A DNA stretch of 52,651 nucleotides from Streptantibioticus ferralitis (GCF_029223525.1 NZ_JARHTQ010000042.1:1-52651); one strand, 5' to 3'; numbered from the stretch's first letter, positions 1 through 10,438 are shown. Made by a program: numbers and translations. Notes: a model not told the origin generated them from the letters alone.

Positions 1-81
1 AGCACCGTCAACGCCGCTGCCCAACACCGCAACCGACACGCCGTCAGCGTCCTCGATCAGGTGACTGCTCTTCGTGTCCAT
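1..81 (-). CDS. First 27 codons of an unidentified protein, cut by the left edge
   Basis: An ATG at 81-79 is preceded by an AAGGGA ribosome binding site eight to nine bases upstream. The frame stays open to base 1. The 27 visible residues end in VAVLGSGVDGA, a beta strand followed by a glycine turn. That could be the first strand of a subtilase-like fold, although the usual catalytic Asp of the D-S/T-G motif would then be Gly, or of a dinucleotide-binding fold. Neither can be decided from 27 residues. It starts 67 bases after the NRPS stop on the same strand, so it is probably the next gene of that operon. Confidence 0.6.
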   Translation of the reverse strand, partial: MDTKSSHLIEDADGVSVAVLGSGVDGA

Positions 82-148
82 CTGGGGTCCCTTCTGATCG
101 GGTGCCCACCTGATTCATGACACTCCCTGAAAGCTCGCGTAAGTGGCT

Positions 149-3100
149 TTACTGTCGCACGGTGCCTGCCTCGTCGCGTGCCTGGCGGACCAGTGCGGCC
201 ACGCGCTCCAGGGTGGGTTCGCGGAGGATCGCGGGCAGTTCCGCCATGAAGGCGTCCTCTCCTGCGGTCGCCAGTAGTTCCCTGCTGACTGCGGCGAGCA
301 TTGCCAGCAGTGAGATCGAGTCGCCACCGAGCCGGTGGAAGTTGGCCTGTCCGTCGAGTCGGGCGCGGTCCACGCCGAGGGTGCGGGACCAGATCTGGGC
401 TACCGCTTCGTGCAGGGGGTCTGCTGTCTCGGCGTCGCCGCCGACAGCGGTGTCGGGGTTGGTGTCGAAGGGGTCGGGCAGGGCCCGGATGTCCACCTTG
501 CCGCTGACGGTGTAGGGCAGTTCGGGGACCACCACGGTTGCTGCGGGCACCATGTAGGCGGGTAGTCGCGCGACCAGGTGGTCCGTCAACTGCTCCTGCG
601 TCACAGTGGCGTTGGTGAGGGCGTAGGCATAGAGCGCCTTGCCGGTCTGGCCTCTTCTGGTGCGGGCTACGACGACGGCCCGGTCGACGGCAGGGTGATC
701 TTCCAGGGCCTGGGCGATCTCGGCTGGTTCCACCCGGTGGCCGCGTACCTTGACCTGGTCGTCGATACGTCCGATGAACTCCAGCTCTCCTGTGGCCAGG
801 AGGCGGGCGTGGTCGCCGGTGCGGTAGACGCGGGTGCCGTCGGCCAGGATGGGGAAGCGTTCGCGGTTCAGGTCGGGGCGGCCGAGGTAGCCGCGGGCCA
901 GTTGCGCGCCGCCGAGGTACATCTCGCCCACCTCGCCGGGGGCGACGAACCGGCGCTCGGCATCGAGCAGGAACACCTTGGTGTTGTCAGCCGGGAGGCC
1001 GATGGGCACGACCGATGCGCTGCTGTCGGTGCGGGGGGTGTAGGTGTGTGCGGTGCAGCCGATGGTGGCTTCGGTCGGTCCGTACTCGTTGATGATCCGG
1101 CAGTCGGGTCCGAACATCCGCTGGGCGCGGGCGGCGACTTCGACGCGGAGCTGTTCGCCGACGACGATGATGCTGCGGTAGCCGGTCGGAGCCAGGTCGA
1201 GGTGGCCGATCAGGTCGAGGTGGGAGGGGGTCAGGTTCAGCGCGTTGGCCCCGGATTCGGTCAACAGCCGGCGCAGCGACAGGTGGTTGGGGTCGTCCCG
1301 CATCAGCACCACCTCGCCACCGGCCAGCAGGGGCAGGAAGACGGAGGTGCCGGAGACGTCGAAGGAGGGTGAGGTCAAAAGTGGCATCCGGGTCTGGTCG
1401 TCGATGCCGAACTCGCGGGTGGCCCAGTGGACGTAGTTGACCAGATTGCGGTGTTCGATCTGAACGCCTTTCGGGCGCCCCGTCGACCCGGAGGTGTAGA
1501 TGATGTAGGCGAGGTCATCTGGGTTGATGGTGGCGTCGGCGCTCTCGGCCGACGGTCCTTCGACGCCTGCCAGGTCGTCCAGGGGCAGTGACTGGCAGCT
1601 CTCGGGGACGCAGTCGCGTTGGTCGTAGGGCCGCTCGACCAGGCAGTACCTGCTCCCGGCGTCTGTCAGCAGTTCGGTCAGGCGCAGGTCGGGGTGGCGT
1701 ACGTCCAGCGGGAGGTAGCAGGCGCCGACGCGCAGTACGCCCCACAGTCCGGCGATGGCGGCCACCGTGCGACCGGCCAGCAGGCCGACCACCGTGCCCG
1801 GGCCGGCCCCGCGGCGCCGTAGCTCCGCGGCGACCGCGTCGGCCCGGCGGCTCAACTCGGCATAGGTGACGTAGCCTTCCGGGCCGCTGAGCGCGACCCG
1901 GTCCGGGGCCCGCTCGACCCGCTCACGAAAGAGCTGGACCACCGAGCGCTCAGTGGGCAGTGCCCGGTCGGTACGGTTGCCTGCCCAGCCGCGGTGCTCC
2001 CGGGGGGAGAGCGCCTCCTCGATGATGTCGAGGAGCGCGTCGGCCCGGGCGTCGGCGCCGGGGCCGTCATGCCAGGCGAGCGTGATCTCCGTGCGCCCCG
2101 GGGTCTCGACGAGGTCGATTTCCGGTGGGCTGCCGGGGTTGGCGTTGCCCAAGGCGTAGACGGAGGTCGCCTGGAAGTCGTTGGCGGACACATCGTCGAG
2201 GTTGACGGTGCCCAGATGGGAGACGTAGGCGCGGCCGGGGTAACTATTGTACTGCGCCGCGTCCTTGTCCAGCTCTTCGGCGCCCATACGCAGCACTGGC
2301 AGCGGCACTTTCATGATGACGGGGTCCGCGCCGGAGGCCAGCTCCCGCCGTTCGGCCAGGCCGGTCAGCATCTCGCGCTGCACCTCCTCCCAGCCATCGC
2401 CAACCTGAACCTCCAAGTGGAGGGCCTGGGCCAGCATCGCGGTCGACCGGACGTGCGGGGCGTGGCGGCGCAGATCCACCGGCACGATGAATCGGCCAGG
2501 GCCGTATGCCGCCGCGAGCGCCGAAATCACCTTCGCCGTGGCGCCGAGGTGAGTTCCGTCGACTGTTCTGCGCCGCCATATCGGGCCCGGTGAGCTGATG
2601 GGGCGCGGCCCCAGTGGGGAGGCGAATTCCGCCGTCGGCGGTTCGGACGGCGGTGGCGCGGCGTCGGGTGCGCAGACCTGCCTGATCAGCTCATCGCCGT
2701 CAATACGAGAGGTCGCTCCCATCGGGTCTTGGCCGCGCAGCACCCTGAACACATCGTTGGCCCACATCAGCAGGCCACGCGCGTCCATCACGGCGTGCGC
2801 CGCGCGGAACACCACGGTCGTCGATGCACCAGGAAACAGCAGTACTTCGCAGGTCGGACCGGTTTCGGGCAACTCGGTACGCAGCGCTGACGAGTCGAGG
2901 CGCTCCCGATTGAACGATTCCTCATCAAAGACAAGCACCTCCGGCGCCTTGCCGCTGTCCACCCAGCGCTTGCCCTCAAGCACCAACCGGGCACCCGGGT
3001 TGGCTTCCGAGGCGACGGCTACGGCGCGGGTCAGTTCCTCGGGCCGCAGCCCACCCTCGCCCTCGACGAGAAGGTTGATAACGCTGCGGTCGGGCGCTAT

Positions 3101-3154
3101 ACCCAAAAACAGCCATTCATGTACGGCGACGGATCGGCTGTACGACGGCTCCAT
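149..3154 (-). CDS. Single-module NRPS: acyltransferase-like C, adenylation, thiolation
   Basis: About 1,001 residues. Residues 1-390 resemble a condensation/PapA-type acyltransferase with HAVMDARG near residue 120, a variant of HHxxxDG lacking the first His and the Gly. Residues 400-890 are an adenylation domain with YTSGSTGRPKG (about 552), NEYGPTE (about 692), YRTGD and a terminal SGKVD whose Lys aligns with A10. Residues 905-1001 are a carrier domain with LGGDSIS, whose Ser near 944 would take phosphopantetheine. There is no thioesterase, so the product must be passed on in trans. I prefer the ATG at 3154, which has GAAGGGG upstream; an in-frame TTG at 3211 would add 19 residues but has poor spacing. 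The amino acid activated was not predicted. Likely role: activation and loading of one amino acid in a secondary-metabolite pathway. Confidence 0.9.
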   Translation of the reverse strand: MEPSYSRSVAVHEWLFLGIAPDRSVINLLVEGEGGLRPEELTRAVAVASEANPGARLVLEGKRWVDSGKAPEVLVFDEESFNRERLDSSALRTELPETGPTCEVLLFPGASTTVVFRAAHAVMDARGLLMWANDVFRVLRGQDPMGATSRIDGDELIRQVCAPDAAPPPSEPPTAEFASPLGPRPISSPGPIWRRRTVDGTHLGATAKVISALAAAYGPGRFIVPVDLRRHAPHVRSTAMLAQALHLEVQVGDGWEEVQREMLTGLAERRELASGADPVIMKVPLPVLRMGAEELDKDAAQYNSYPGRAYVSHLGTVNLDDVSANDFQATSVYALGNANPGSPPEIDLVETPGRTEITLAWHDGPGADARADALLDIIEEALSPREHRGWAGNRTDRALPTERSVVQLFRERVERAPDRVALSGPEGYVTYAELSRRADAVAAELRRRGAGPGTVVGLLAGRTVAAIAGLWGVLRVGACYLPLDVRHPDLRLTELLTDAGSRYCLVERPYDQRDCVPESCQSLPLDDLAGVEGPSAESADATINPDDLAYIIYTSGSTGRPKGVQIEHRNLVNYVHWATREFGIDDQTRMPLLTSPSFDVSGTSVFLPLLAGGEVVLMRDDPNHLSLRRLLTESGANALNLTPSHLDLIGHLDLAPTGYRSIIVVGEQLRVEVAARAQRMFGPDCRIINEYGPTEATIGCTAHTYTPRTDSSASVVPIGLPADNTKVFLLDAERRFVAPGEVGEMYLGGAQLARGYLGRPDLNRERFPILADGTRVYRTGDHARLLATGELEFIGRIDDQVKVRGHRVEPAEIAQALEDHPAVDRAVVVARTRRGQTGKALYAYALTNATVTQEQLTDHLVARLPAYMVPAATVVVPELPYTVSGKVDIRALPDPFDTNPDTAVGGDAETADPLHEAVAQIWSRTLGVDRARLDGQANFHRLGGDSISLLAMLAAVSRELLATAGEDAFMAELPAILREPTLERVAALVRQARDEAGTVRQ

Positions 3155-3281
3155 GGCGGGCCCCTTCGATTCCCCGGACCGGTCCCTGCTGGTCTGCTGG
3201 TTCAACGTCAATTTCCTTTATCGCGGTCACGGGAATGGCCCAGCAGTGGCAGTTGGCCGAACGCAAGCGTCAGCCGCCGGG

Positions 3282-4091
<810 letters not shown>

Positions 4092-4350
4092 GACTTCTCC
4101 TTGGTGAGGGCCTTGTGGGCGTGCCCCGGCACGCGGGCCGGTGAGAACCGAAGGAAGCCCGTGGGCTTTCAGGAGCCGCAGGATCGCGGACGGCGTGCCG
4201 CGACCGGTCCACCGCTCGTCAGGTGGTTGTCTCGGCGAGAGCCTAAAAGGGCTTGGCTCGGCGAAATTGCGTGACCGCGCAGGGAAGTTTCGCCGCAGCG
4301 CACACTTGCCCCTGGCGGGCGTCGATTTGGCCGTGCCGACCGGTGAGAAC

Positions 4351-5313
4351 CTACGTGTTGGCGCCGGGGTGCGGTCGGCCGTGCTGCTTCTGCCATGCCC
4401 GGGGGGTGGTTCCGTAGGCCGTCTTGAAAGCGGTGCTGAAGTGCGAAGGGCTGCGGAATCCCCACTGGTGGGCGACGGCGGCAATGGCACCTGGGCTGCG
4501 GGCGAGTTCGCGGCGGCACTCCTCCAGGCGGCGCTGAAGGATCCACCGGGTGACGGTGGTGCCCTGGTTCTGGAAGAGATTGTGCAGGTGGCGCACGGAG
4601 ATATGGTGCGCTGCGGCGATCGTCGCGGGCACCAGGTCGCAGTCGGACAGATGCCGGTCGATGAAGTCGCGGATGCTCAGGATGAGGGCGGACTGGGTGT
4701 CGGTGGCCGGGTGGGGGCTACCGACGCGCTGCGCGATCAGGGTGTGCAGCACGTCCACGGCGTTGACAGCGATTCGTTGGCCTGCGGTGGTCGCCCCTTC
4801 CCCCGCGCAGCCGGGAAGGTTGGCAAGGAAGGTGGAGACCAGTCGGCCCAAGCCCTCTCGGCCGCAGATGGTGATCCCGGTAACGCCCCGAAGGTCCTGG
4901 TCGCTCACGGCCAGGGCGTCGCGAGGTATCCGCACGACCTGTATCCGGTAGCGTTCGGGGAACTGAAGGGTGACGGGACGAGCCGAGTCGTACAGGACCA
5001 AGTCCCCCGGGACCAGGCGAGCTTGGCGGCCGTCATGCGTCACGAAGCCGGGGCCGTCGAGTGGTATGCCAACGCTGACGCAATGTTCTTCGCCTTGGAC
5101 GATCGAGTGGGATGTGCGGGACACGCTTTCGGGATCGGCGTCAACGGTGAACAGTTCCAGGCTTCCCAGCCGGCCGGTGGTGACGCTGCCGCTGAAGGCC
5201 GTGCGCTGGGCTGTCTCGATTGTGTGGGGCCCGAACGTGCGGCTCACGACGTCATGCCAGAAAGCGAGCCTCTCGTTCGGGGCTACCGAGTCCGTGGACA
5301 GCACAATGGTCAT
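4351..5313 (-). CDS. AraC-family transcriptional regulator
   Basis: 320 residues. The start ATG at 5313 has GGGAGGAAG upstream. The N-terminal 190 residues look like the AraC-binding-like domain found in regulators of the NphR/FeaR type: it opens with a segment around LAFWHDVVSRTFGP and has a cupin-like stretch with VPGDLVLYDS. The C-terminal 100 residues form the two helix-turn-helix units, including ISVRHLHNLFQNQGTTVTRW and the signature GFRSPSHFSTAFKTAYGTTP. This is the normal length for the group. Upstream, in divergent orientation, lies a GMC oxidoreductase relic, and downstream a chloroperoxidase relic, so its former targets may be dead. Effector unknown. Confidence 0.9.
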   Translation of the reverse strand: MTIVLSTDSVAPNERLAFWHDVVSRTFGPHTIETAQRTAFSGSVTTGRLGSLELFTVDADPESVSRTSHSIVQGEEHCVSVGIPLDGPGFVTHDGRQARLVPGDLVLYDSARPVTLQFPERYRIQVVRIPRDALAVSDQDLRGVTGITICGREGLGRLVSTFLANLPGCAGEGATTAGQRIAVNAVDVLHTLIAQRVGSPHPATDTQSALILSIRDFIDRHLSDCDLVPATIAAAHHISVRHLHNLFQNQGTTVTRWILQRRLEECRRELARSPGAIAAVAHQWGFRSPSHFSTAFKTAYGTTPRAWQKQHGRPHPGANT

Positions 5314-5812
5314 GTGAATCTTCCTCCCGGCAGTCGAGCACTGCCGTGCCAGGGTCGGACAAGATCACGGGCGGGGCGGGGACCGTGCCCGAGAAACCGG
5401 GGGCTGCGAAGGCAGGCATCACGCCGGGGTCGAGGTCCGCCTGCAGCATAGTGCGCACATGCGGCTGGATCCGGCCGCTGTCCACAAGGGCTGTGCATCC
5501 GCCGCCCAGCCTGGGCTGTGCAAGCGGGAGTTGGCCCAGGTGACGCCCACTTGCGCGCTTTCGCCGGGCCGTCCCGTAGCGCACGACACCCCATCACCAC
5601 TGAGAAATGCCCGGCGCCTGAGCAGCGATCCGCCCGACGGCACCCGAGCAAGCCTCGGGGCGAGCGAAGTGTGGAATGAGCAACGAATGATCTGGGACTT
5701 GAGCAACAGCATCTGCTGATGTTGCCGATGACGGATGGCCATCGGACGGTTGGGCGCGAGCGCCTGCCACCAGTGGCCCACCACATTGCGCTTCATGAAA
5801 CGAGAACGCTGG
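5314..5812. other. Intergenic stretch with no supported gene
   Basis: About 500 bases between the AraC regulator and the GMC relic. Short open frames exist on both strands, but none has a family resemblance or a convincing ribosome binding site. It presumably holds the promoter of the AraC gene near 5330-5400. Confidence 0.5.
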
Positions 5813-6101
5813 ATGGCTGGGCCAGAGGACTTTGACTACATCGTCGTCGGCGGCGGTACGGCGGGCAGCGTACTGGCCGCGCGCCTCTCGGAGAACCCGC
5901 AGGCAAGTGTGGCGTTATTGGAAGCGGGCGCCCCCGACGGGCCGGAGTTTGCGCATCGCGGACGCGTCTGTCATGCCCTCCGTCGTCTCAGCGAACACCA
6001 ACGCGGCCGTATTGGGAATCGCGGAGCGTGCGGCGCACCTTGTAAAGGAGCCCGCGGCGGGCCTTGCTGGGGCGACCACGCGGCCAGCCGAGGCCAGCTG
6101 A
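5813..6101 (+). pseudogene. GMC oxidoreductase relic: both ends kept, middle deleted
   Basis: The first part (5813 to about 5940) reads [20 protein letters not shown] followed by [18 protein letters not shown], the FAD-binding N-terminus of GMC oxidoreductases (GxGxxG-type turn, then an acidic strand end). About base 5943 the frame changes and the text becomes [20 protein letters not shown] followed by [11 protein letters not shown], which is the extreme C-terminus of the same family. Roughly 430 residues of a normal 520 or so are missing and the two ends are out of frame. It is oriented away from the AraC regulator and may once have been its target. Confidence 0.85.
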
Positions 6102-6280
6102 AGAGGCCCGGGCGAAGTGCCTTGTGGTGCGGCGCAGGCCTCAAACCGTAGCGCCTGGCCCGTCGGGCTACCCTCTGTGCTCCGCGCGCTTCCCACCGCC
6201 ACTCCCGCATTACTCCTTCCGGCATAACATCAGTTCCCCTACGACACGTGGCCGAACGCCTGGGCCCGTTCAATCGCGAT

Positions 6281-6312
6281 GGCACAAGCACGACGCGACG
6301 GCACAAGCACGA
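6281..6312 (+). repeat. 13-bp direct repeat GGCACAAGCACGA twice, upstream of the NTPase regulator
   Basis: GGCACAAGCACGA occurs at 6281-6293 and again at 6300-6312, with 19 bases from start to start, inside the 5' region of the NTPase-type regulator. It may be a binding site or a simple local duplication. The rest of 6102-6362 shows no gene. Confidence 0.55.
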
Positions 6313-6362
6313 AAGAAATGAGGAGGGCCCTTGCCCCCGAGGGTGCCGGGCCCCGGCAGAGA

Positions 6363-8423
6363 ATGGCGAAGAAAGATGGTCCATGGCCGAGCTATCTGGG
6401 ACAGCATCTACGCGCCGAGCGGCTTCGCACGTTCGCCGGGCGCACCGCTGAGTTGGACGCGTTCCGCTCGGCACTCCAGGCGGCCGATTCCTTCACGGTC
6501 TTCTTCCTGACCGGGCCGGGCGGGGTCGGCAAGTCGACGCTGCTGCGGCGCTTCGCGGACGAGGCTGCCGCGGCCGGGCGCGTCGTGGTCGAGGTCGACG
6601 GGCATGGCGGCGAAGCGGTCCCGGCGGTCTTCGAAGCCGATGCCGCCGAAGCCCTGACCGGTGACCGGGTGGTGTTGCTGGTCGACACCTTCGAGGCGTA
6701 CCAGCCGATCGAAGACTGGCTGCGGGACCGTTTCCTTCCCCGGTTGCCGACGGGCTCGGTGGTAGTGCTGGCGGGGCGGCAGCCTCCGGGAGTCGGGTGG
6801 GTCGATCCCGGCTGGGACGAGGTCCTGCGCACGGTCGTCCTCGCTGACCTGTCCCCGGAGGACGCGGTCGCCATGCTGACGGCGCGCGGCGTCCCGGCAG
6901 CGCTGCATGGTGCGGTGGTGGCATTCGCCAAAGGCCACCCGCTGGCCCTGTCCCTCGCTGCCGAGATGGTCAGGCGGGAGGGCGGCAGGAACACCGGGTG
7001 GAGGCCGAGCCATGAGGTGATCGGAACGCTGGTGCACCAGTTGGTGGGTGAGGTGCCCTCGCCGGAGCACCGACAGGCGCTGGAGGTCTGTGCACACGTC
7101 GACAGCACGACCGAGGGGCTGTTGCGGGCTGCTCTGCCCGGCGCGGATACCGGCGCCTTGTTCGCCTGGCTGAGGCGACTACCGTTCATCAAGGTGGGCC
7201 CCTCCGGGGTCCGTCCGCATGATCTGGTGCGCGAGCTTCTCGACGCCGACCTGCGGTGGCGCGATCCGCAGCGCTACGCCACCATGCATCGGAGGCTCTT
7301 CCGCCAGCTCATCGAACAGGCCCGCACCGCTTCCGGTTCCACCGTCCTCGCCTCCTCGGCGGCCCTGCTGCATCTGCAGCGCCATGCCGGACTCGCCCCG
7401 CACTGGTTCAGCGGGAAGTTCGACGGCGAGGTGTTCGAGGATGTCTTGCGGCCCGAGGACCGGCAGGAGGTGCTCGCACTCGCGGCTGAGCACGCGAACG
7501 AGGAGTCGGTGGCCCTCGCGGATTACTGGCTCGATCGGCAGCCGGGGGCGTTCACCGTCTACCGGTGCACCGAATCCGGAGAACTGGCCGGTTTCCTGGC
7601 ATGGCTGCGATTCACGGTGCCGCAGGAGGAGGAGCTGACGGCCGACCCCGTGGTGGCGGCCGCGTGGGCCCACGTGCGCGCAACGAACCCGCTGCGGGGC
7701 AAGGAGCACCTGGGGATCGCCCGGTTCATGGTCAGCCGCCGGCCGAACCCGTCGCCGACCGGTGACCTGATCAGCGCGCGCATCCTGGCCCACCTCATCC
7801 ACGCCGACCTTCTCGCCTGGTCCTGTCTCGTGCTTCCCAATCCCGACGAGTGGCGGCTATCGCTCTTCACCCACATGGACCCTCCGCCCGTGGCACAGGT
7901 CGGTGCCCAGACATACGGACTCTTCGGCCGGGACTGGCGAGCGGAACCCGTCGAGGCATGGCTCGACCGGATGGACCTCCTCGGTTCCCGCCAGGACGGT
8001 CCGAGTCGAGCGGTGCCCGCACACGACGCACGGACCCGCAAGTTGGAGGTCCTCTCCCGGCCCGAGTTCGACACGGCCGTGCGCAACGCGTTGCGTTCGT
8101 GGCACCGGCCCGACGCCCTGGCGGCCAACCCGCTCATCCGTACCAGGCTGGTGGGGGAAATCACCGCCGACGACCCGGTCGAAGCGTTGCGTACGGCGCT
8201 GTCCGAGGCGATCGAGAGGCTGGGCGGCGACAGAGGCGGGGAAAAGCCACAACGCGCGGTGACCGTCACGTTCCTCCATGGCACCGCCACCCAAGAAGCA
8301 GCAGCGGAACGACTCAACCTGCCCTTCAGCACCTACCGTCGACACCTCACCCGCGGACTTGAACGCGTCTGTGACCTGCTGTGGTACAGCGAGCTCCACG
8401 GCCCGCTCCACACCCCCGACTGA
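6363..8423 (+). CDS. Large NTPase-type transcriptional regulator (STAND-like) with C-terminal HTH
   Basis: About 686 residues from the ATG at 6363; in-frame ATGs at 6318 and 6279 are possible and none has a strong ribosome binding site. Near residues 50-60 is a Walker A motif, GPGGVGKSTL, followed by a Walker B-like strand RVVLLVDTFEAY and an arginine-rich region, as in AAA/STAND NTPases. The middle is a long helical region. Near the C-terminus a segment containing TQEAAAERLNLPFSTYRRHL looks like a sigma-region-4/LuxR-type helix-turn-helix. The expected role is ligand- and ATP-dependent activation of transcription. The next gene, on the same strand 189 bases downstream, is a flavin monooxygenase and is the obvious candidate target. 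Confidence 0.75.
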   Translation: MAKKDGPWPSYLGQHLRAERLRTFAGRTAELDAFRSALQAADSFTVFFLTGPGGVGKSTLLRRFADEAAAAGRVVVEVDGHGGEAVPAVFEADAAEALTGDRVVLLVDTFEAYQPIEDWLRDRFLPRLPTGSVVVLAGRQPPGVGWVDPGWDEVLRTVVLADLSPEDAVAMLTARGVPAALHGAVVAFAKGHPLALSLAAEMVRREGGRNTGWRPSHEVIGTLVHQLVGEVPSPEHRQALEVCAHVDSTTEGLLRAALPGADTGALFAWLRRLPFIKVGPSGVRPHDLVRELLDADLRWRDPQRYATMHRRLFRQLIEQARTASGSTVLASSAALLHLQRHAGLAPHWFSGKFDGEVFEDVLRPEDRQEVLALAAEHANEESVALADYWLDRQPGAFTVYRCTESGELAGFLAWLRFTVPQEEELTADPVVAAAWAHVRATNPLRGKEHLGIARFMVSRRPNPSPTGDLISARILAHLIHADLLAWSCLVLPNPDEWRLSLFTHMDPPPVAQVGAQTYGLFGRDWRAEPVEAWLDRMDLLGSRQDGPSRAVPAHDARTRKLEVLSRPEFDTAVRNALRSWHRPDALAANPLIRTRLVGEITADDPVEALRTALSEAIERLGGDRGGEKPQRAVTVTFLHGTATQEAAAERLNLPFSTYRRHLTRGLERVCDLLWYSELHGPLHTPD

Positions 8424-8503
8424 TCAAGACGCGGACCCTTGGCGATCTCCCTTCGACGAACAGCAGACCGCAGCACCGATTGAGCAGTGAATGACCTGTC
8501 GGG

Positions 8504-8521
8504 TGACCAGTCGGCTGATCA
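8504..8521. promoter_or_regulatory. Inverted repeat TGACCAG-TCGG-CTGATCA, candidate operator
   Basis: The half sites match at six of seven positions around a four-base centre. It lies 92 bases before the GTG of the monooxygenase gene, in the gap after the NTPase regulator. No -10/-35 pair is convincing. Confidence 0.4.
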
Positions 8522-8612
8522 GAATGGAGCGTTCCAGCGTGTGCGTGATCATCCACACGCTCCCGGCGCGTGCACGGCGCTGCCCGTCCGGCTGAGTCCT
8601 TCTGGAGGAGAC

Positions 8613-9815
8613 GTGAGCAACACCTCGTCGGAGTCCCGCATGCCTCAGGACAGCGTGGACTGGGCACTGGTCCAGTCCGTCGAGGAGCTGCTCCCCTTGC
8701 TGCGTGAAAACGCCGCCGAAGCGGAACGGTTGCGGCGGCTTCCCCCTGCGAACCTCAAGGCGCTCGAATCCCTTGGAATCACTCAGCTGACCGTGCCCAA
8801 GCGCTACGGCGGCCTGCAGGTGAACCTCGCGACCGAGTTCGAGGTCGTCCGCACCATCGCCCGCGTTTGCGGCTCGACGTCGTGGGTGACGGCGTTGTAC
8901 GCCGTGTGCGGCTATTGGGCATCGCTGTTCCCGGACTCGGTACAGGACGAGGTCTTCAGCGGCCCGCAAGCGCGTGTCGCGGGGGTGGCGGCGCCGGGAG
9001 GAAAGCTCGTTCCCACCGACGGCGGTTACCTCCTGACCGGCAAGTGGCCGTGGAACACCGGGGTCCTGGACGCCACATGGAACGTTCTGTCCGCCGTCCT
9101 GCCACGCGAAGACGGCACGAAGGAGCCCTACATGGCTCTCGTCCCCACCGCCGAGATGAAGATCCTCGACGACTGGCACATGAGCGCCATGCAGGGGACG
9201 GGGAGCAACAGCTCGATGGCCCAGGACGTCTTCGTCCCAGCCGAACGCGCCCTGCCCTTCGCCCAGTTGCTGGGCGGCGACCATGTCTCCGAGGCCAACC
9301 GCGGAATCACCGAGTACTCCTACGCGGTCTTCCCGTTTCTGCTGGCCGCGAGCGCGGGCACCCCCATCGGCATGGCCCAGGGCGCGCTGGAGTCCTTCCT
9401 GGCGCGCGCCCCGAAGCGCACTACGTCCTTCGAGAACGCCGATCCGCAGTCGACCAGCCCCGTGGCGCAGTTCCAGGTCGGAGAGATCAGCATGGCGATC
9501 GAGGCGGCTCTCGCCATCTCGCGGGGCGCTATCGCCTCACTGCACCTGCACGCCATCCAGGGCACGCCCGTGAGCACCGAAGAGCGCGTCCGAGTCCGCG
9601 CGGCGGTGGCGTACGCGACGCGCCTCTCGGCCGACGCGACGACAGCTCTGTCCCGCATCGGGGGTGCCACCGCGTTCCGACTCGACATCGTCGGCCAGCG
9701 CCACCAGCGCGACGCCGCGATGCTGTCCAACCACGCGCACTTCAACTACGAGACCCACCTCGGACTGCTCGGCTCCGTCGTCATGGGCAACGAACCGCGA
9801 GCGATGCTGCTGTAG
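8613..9815 (+). CDS. Acyl-CoA dehydrogenase-fold flavin-dependent monooxygenase
   Basis: 400 residues. The GTG at 8613 is preceded by GGAGGAG at 8604-8610, which decides the start over an upstream in-frame codon at 8487. The fold is acyl-CoA dehydrogenase-like: an N-terminal helical domain with LLPLLRENAAEAERLRRLPP and GITQLTVPKRYGG, a central beta domain with GGYLLTGKWPWNTGVLDA, and a C-terminal helical domain with RIGGATAFR and HFNYETHLG. The absence of a typical acyl-CoA dehydrogenase catalytic Glu context, together with the W-P-W-N-T-G turn, suits the group D two-component hydroxylases (HsaA/HpaB-like), which use reduced flavin from a partner reductase. No reductase gene lies next to it. 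Substrate unknown. Confidence 0.8.
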   Translation: MSNTSSESRMPQDSVDWALVQSVEELLPLLRENAAEAERLRRLPPANLKALESLGITQLTVPKRYGGLQVNLATEFEVVRTIARVCGSTSWVTALYAVCGYWASLFPDSVQDEVFSGPQARVAGVAAPGGKLVPTDGGYLLTGKWPWNTGVLDATWNVLSAVLPREDGTKEPYMALVPTAEMKILDDWHMSAMQGTGSNSSMAQDVFVPAERALPFAQLLGGDHVSEANRGITEYSYAVFPFLLAASAGTPIGMAQGALESFLARAPKRTTSFENADPQSTSPVAQFQVGEISMAIEAALAISRGAIASLHLHAIQGTPVSTEERVRVRAAVAYATRLSADATTALSRIGGATAFRLDIVGQRHQRDAAMLSNHAHFNYETHLGLLGSVVMGNEPRAMLL

Positions 9816-9913
9816 CACACGTCTCAGGGCGGTGGCCGTCGTTCGGGGCTGGTCCGTTCCCTGCTCCGGAAGCACCACCCGGCCGCTGCGGACGCCTTCG
9901 CCGGGTGGCAGAA

Positions 9914-10438
9914 CTATCTGTGCCGCCCCGAGGCACCCACACTCCTCGTCCGGGCCCACCCCGGCCAGAGGTGCCCGCCTGTCACGAGCCCAGCTCTGTG
10001 CCGGGCACGCCGGGCGAAGCCGCGGCATCGATGCAGAGGCCGGCCGCTGCCGCGGACCCCGGCGACCCGGTCGCACTCGACGAGCGTGCCGTCCAGGACC
10101 AGTTGTGACATGCCAGTGCCCTGACATCGCTTCAGGACGTCATACAGGTCGGGAGCCTGGGCGCCGAGCACGCCGATGCATTCGTGCAGGTAGCGGTAGC
10201 CGGTGGCCTGGGAGACGCCGGCATCGCGGGCCAGGCAGTGTACGCAGCCGCGCTCGCGGAACCAGCGGAGCACCAGCACGGCCTGGCGGGACGGGCTCAA
10301 CGCGCGTGAACCGCGCGAGGTCCGCAGCCGACGGCGGCGCGTAGCGAGCCGACGGGCGACGAACTCGACGGTGCAGCGCGGGACGTCGAGCATGGCAGCA
10401 TAGGTGACCAACGTGGAGCCTCTGGTAGTTGCGGACAT
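9914..10438 (-). mobile_element. Truncated IS5-family (DDE) transposase remnant
   Basis: From the ATG at 10438 the frame carries LVTYAAMLDVPR, RQAVLVLRWFRERGCVHCLA, ARDAGVSQATGYRYLHE and LVLDGTLVECDRVAGVR, the N-terminal two thirds of the small transposases common in Streptomyces, including the first catalytic Asp (VLDGTL). After VAGVR the resemblance stops, so the other catalytic residues are lost. An 11-bp inverted repeat (GCCTCTGGTAG at 10418-10428, CTACCAGAGGC at 10460-10470) brackets the start and may be part of the element's end. Non-functional. Confidence 0.75.

Noticed and set aside
578-1372. 264-codon plus-strand frame opposite the NRPS
   Set aside because: Antisense shadow of the adenylation domain; no family resemblance.
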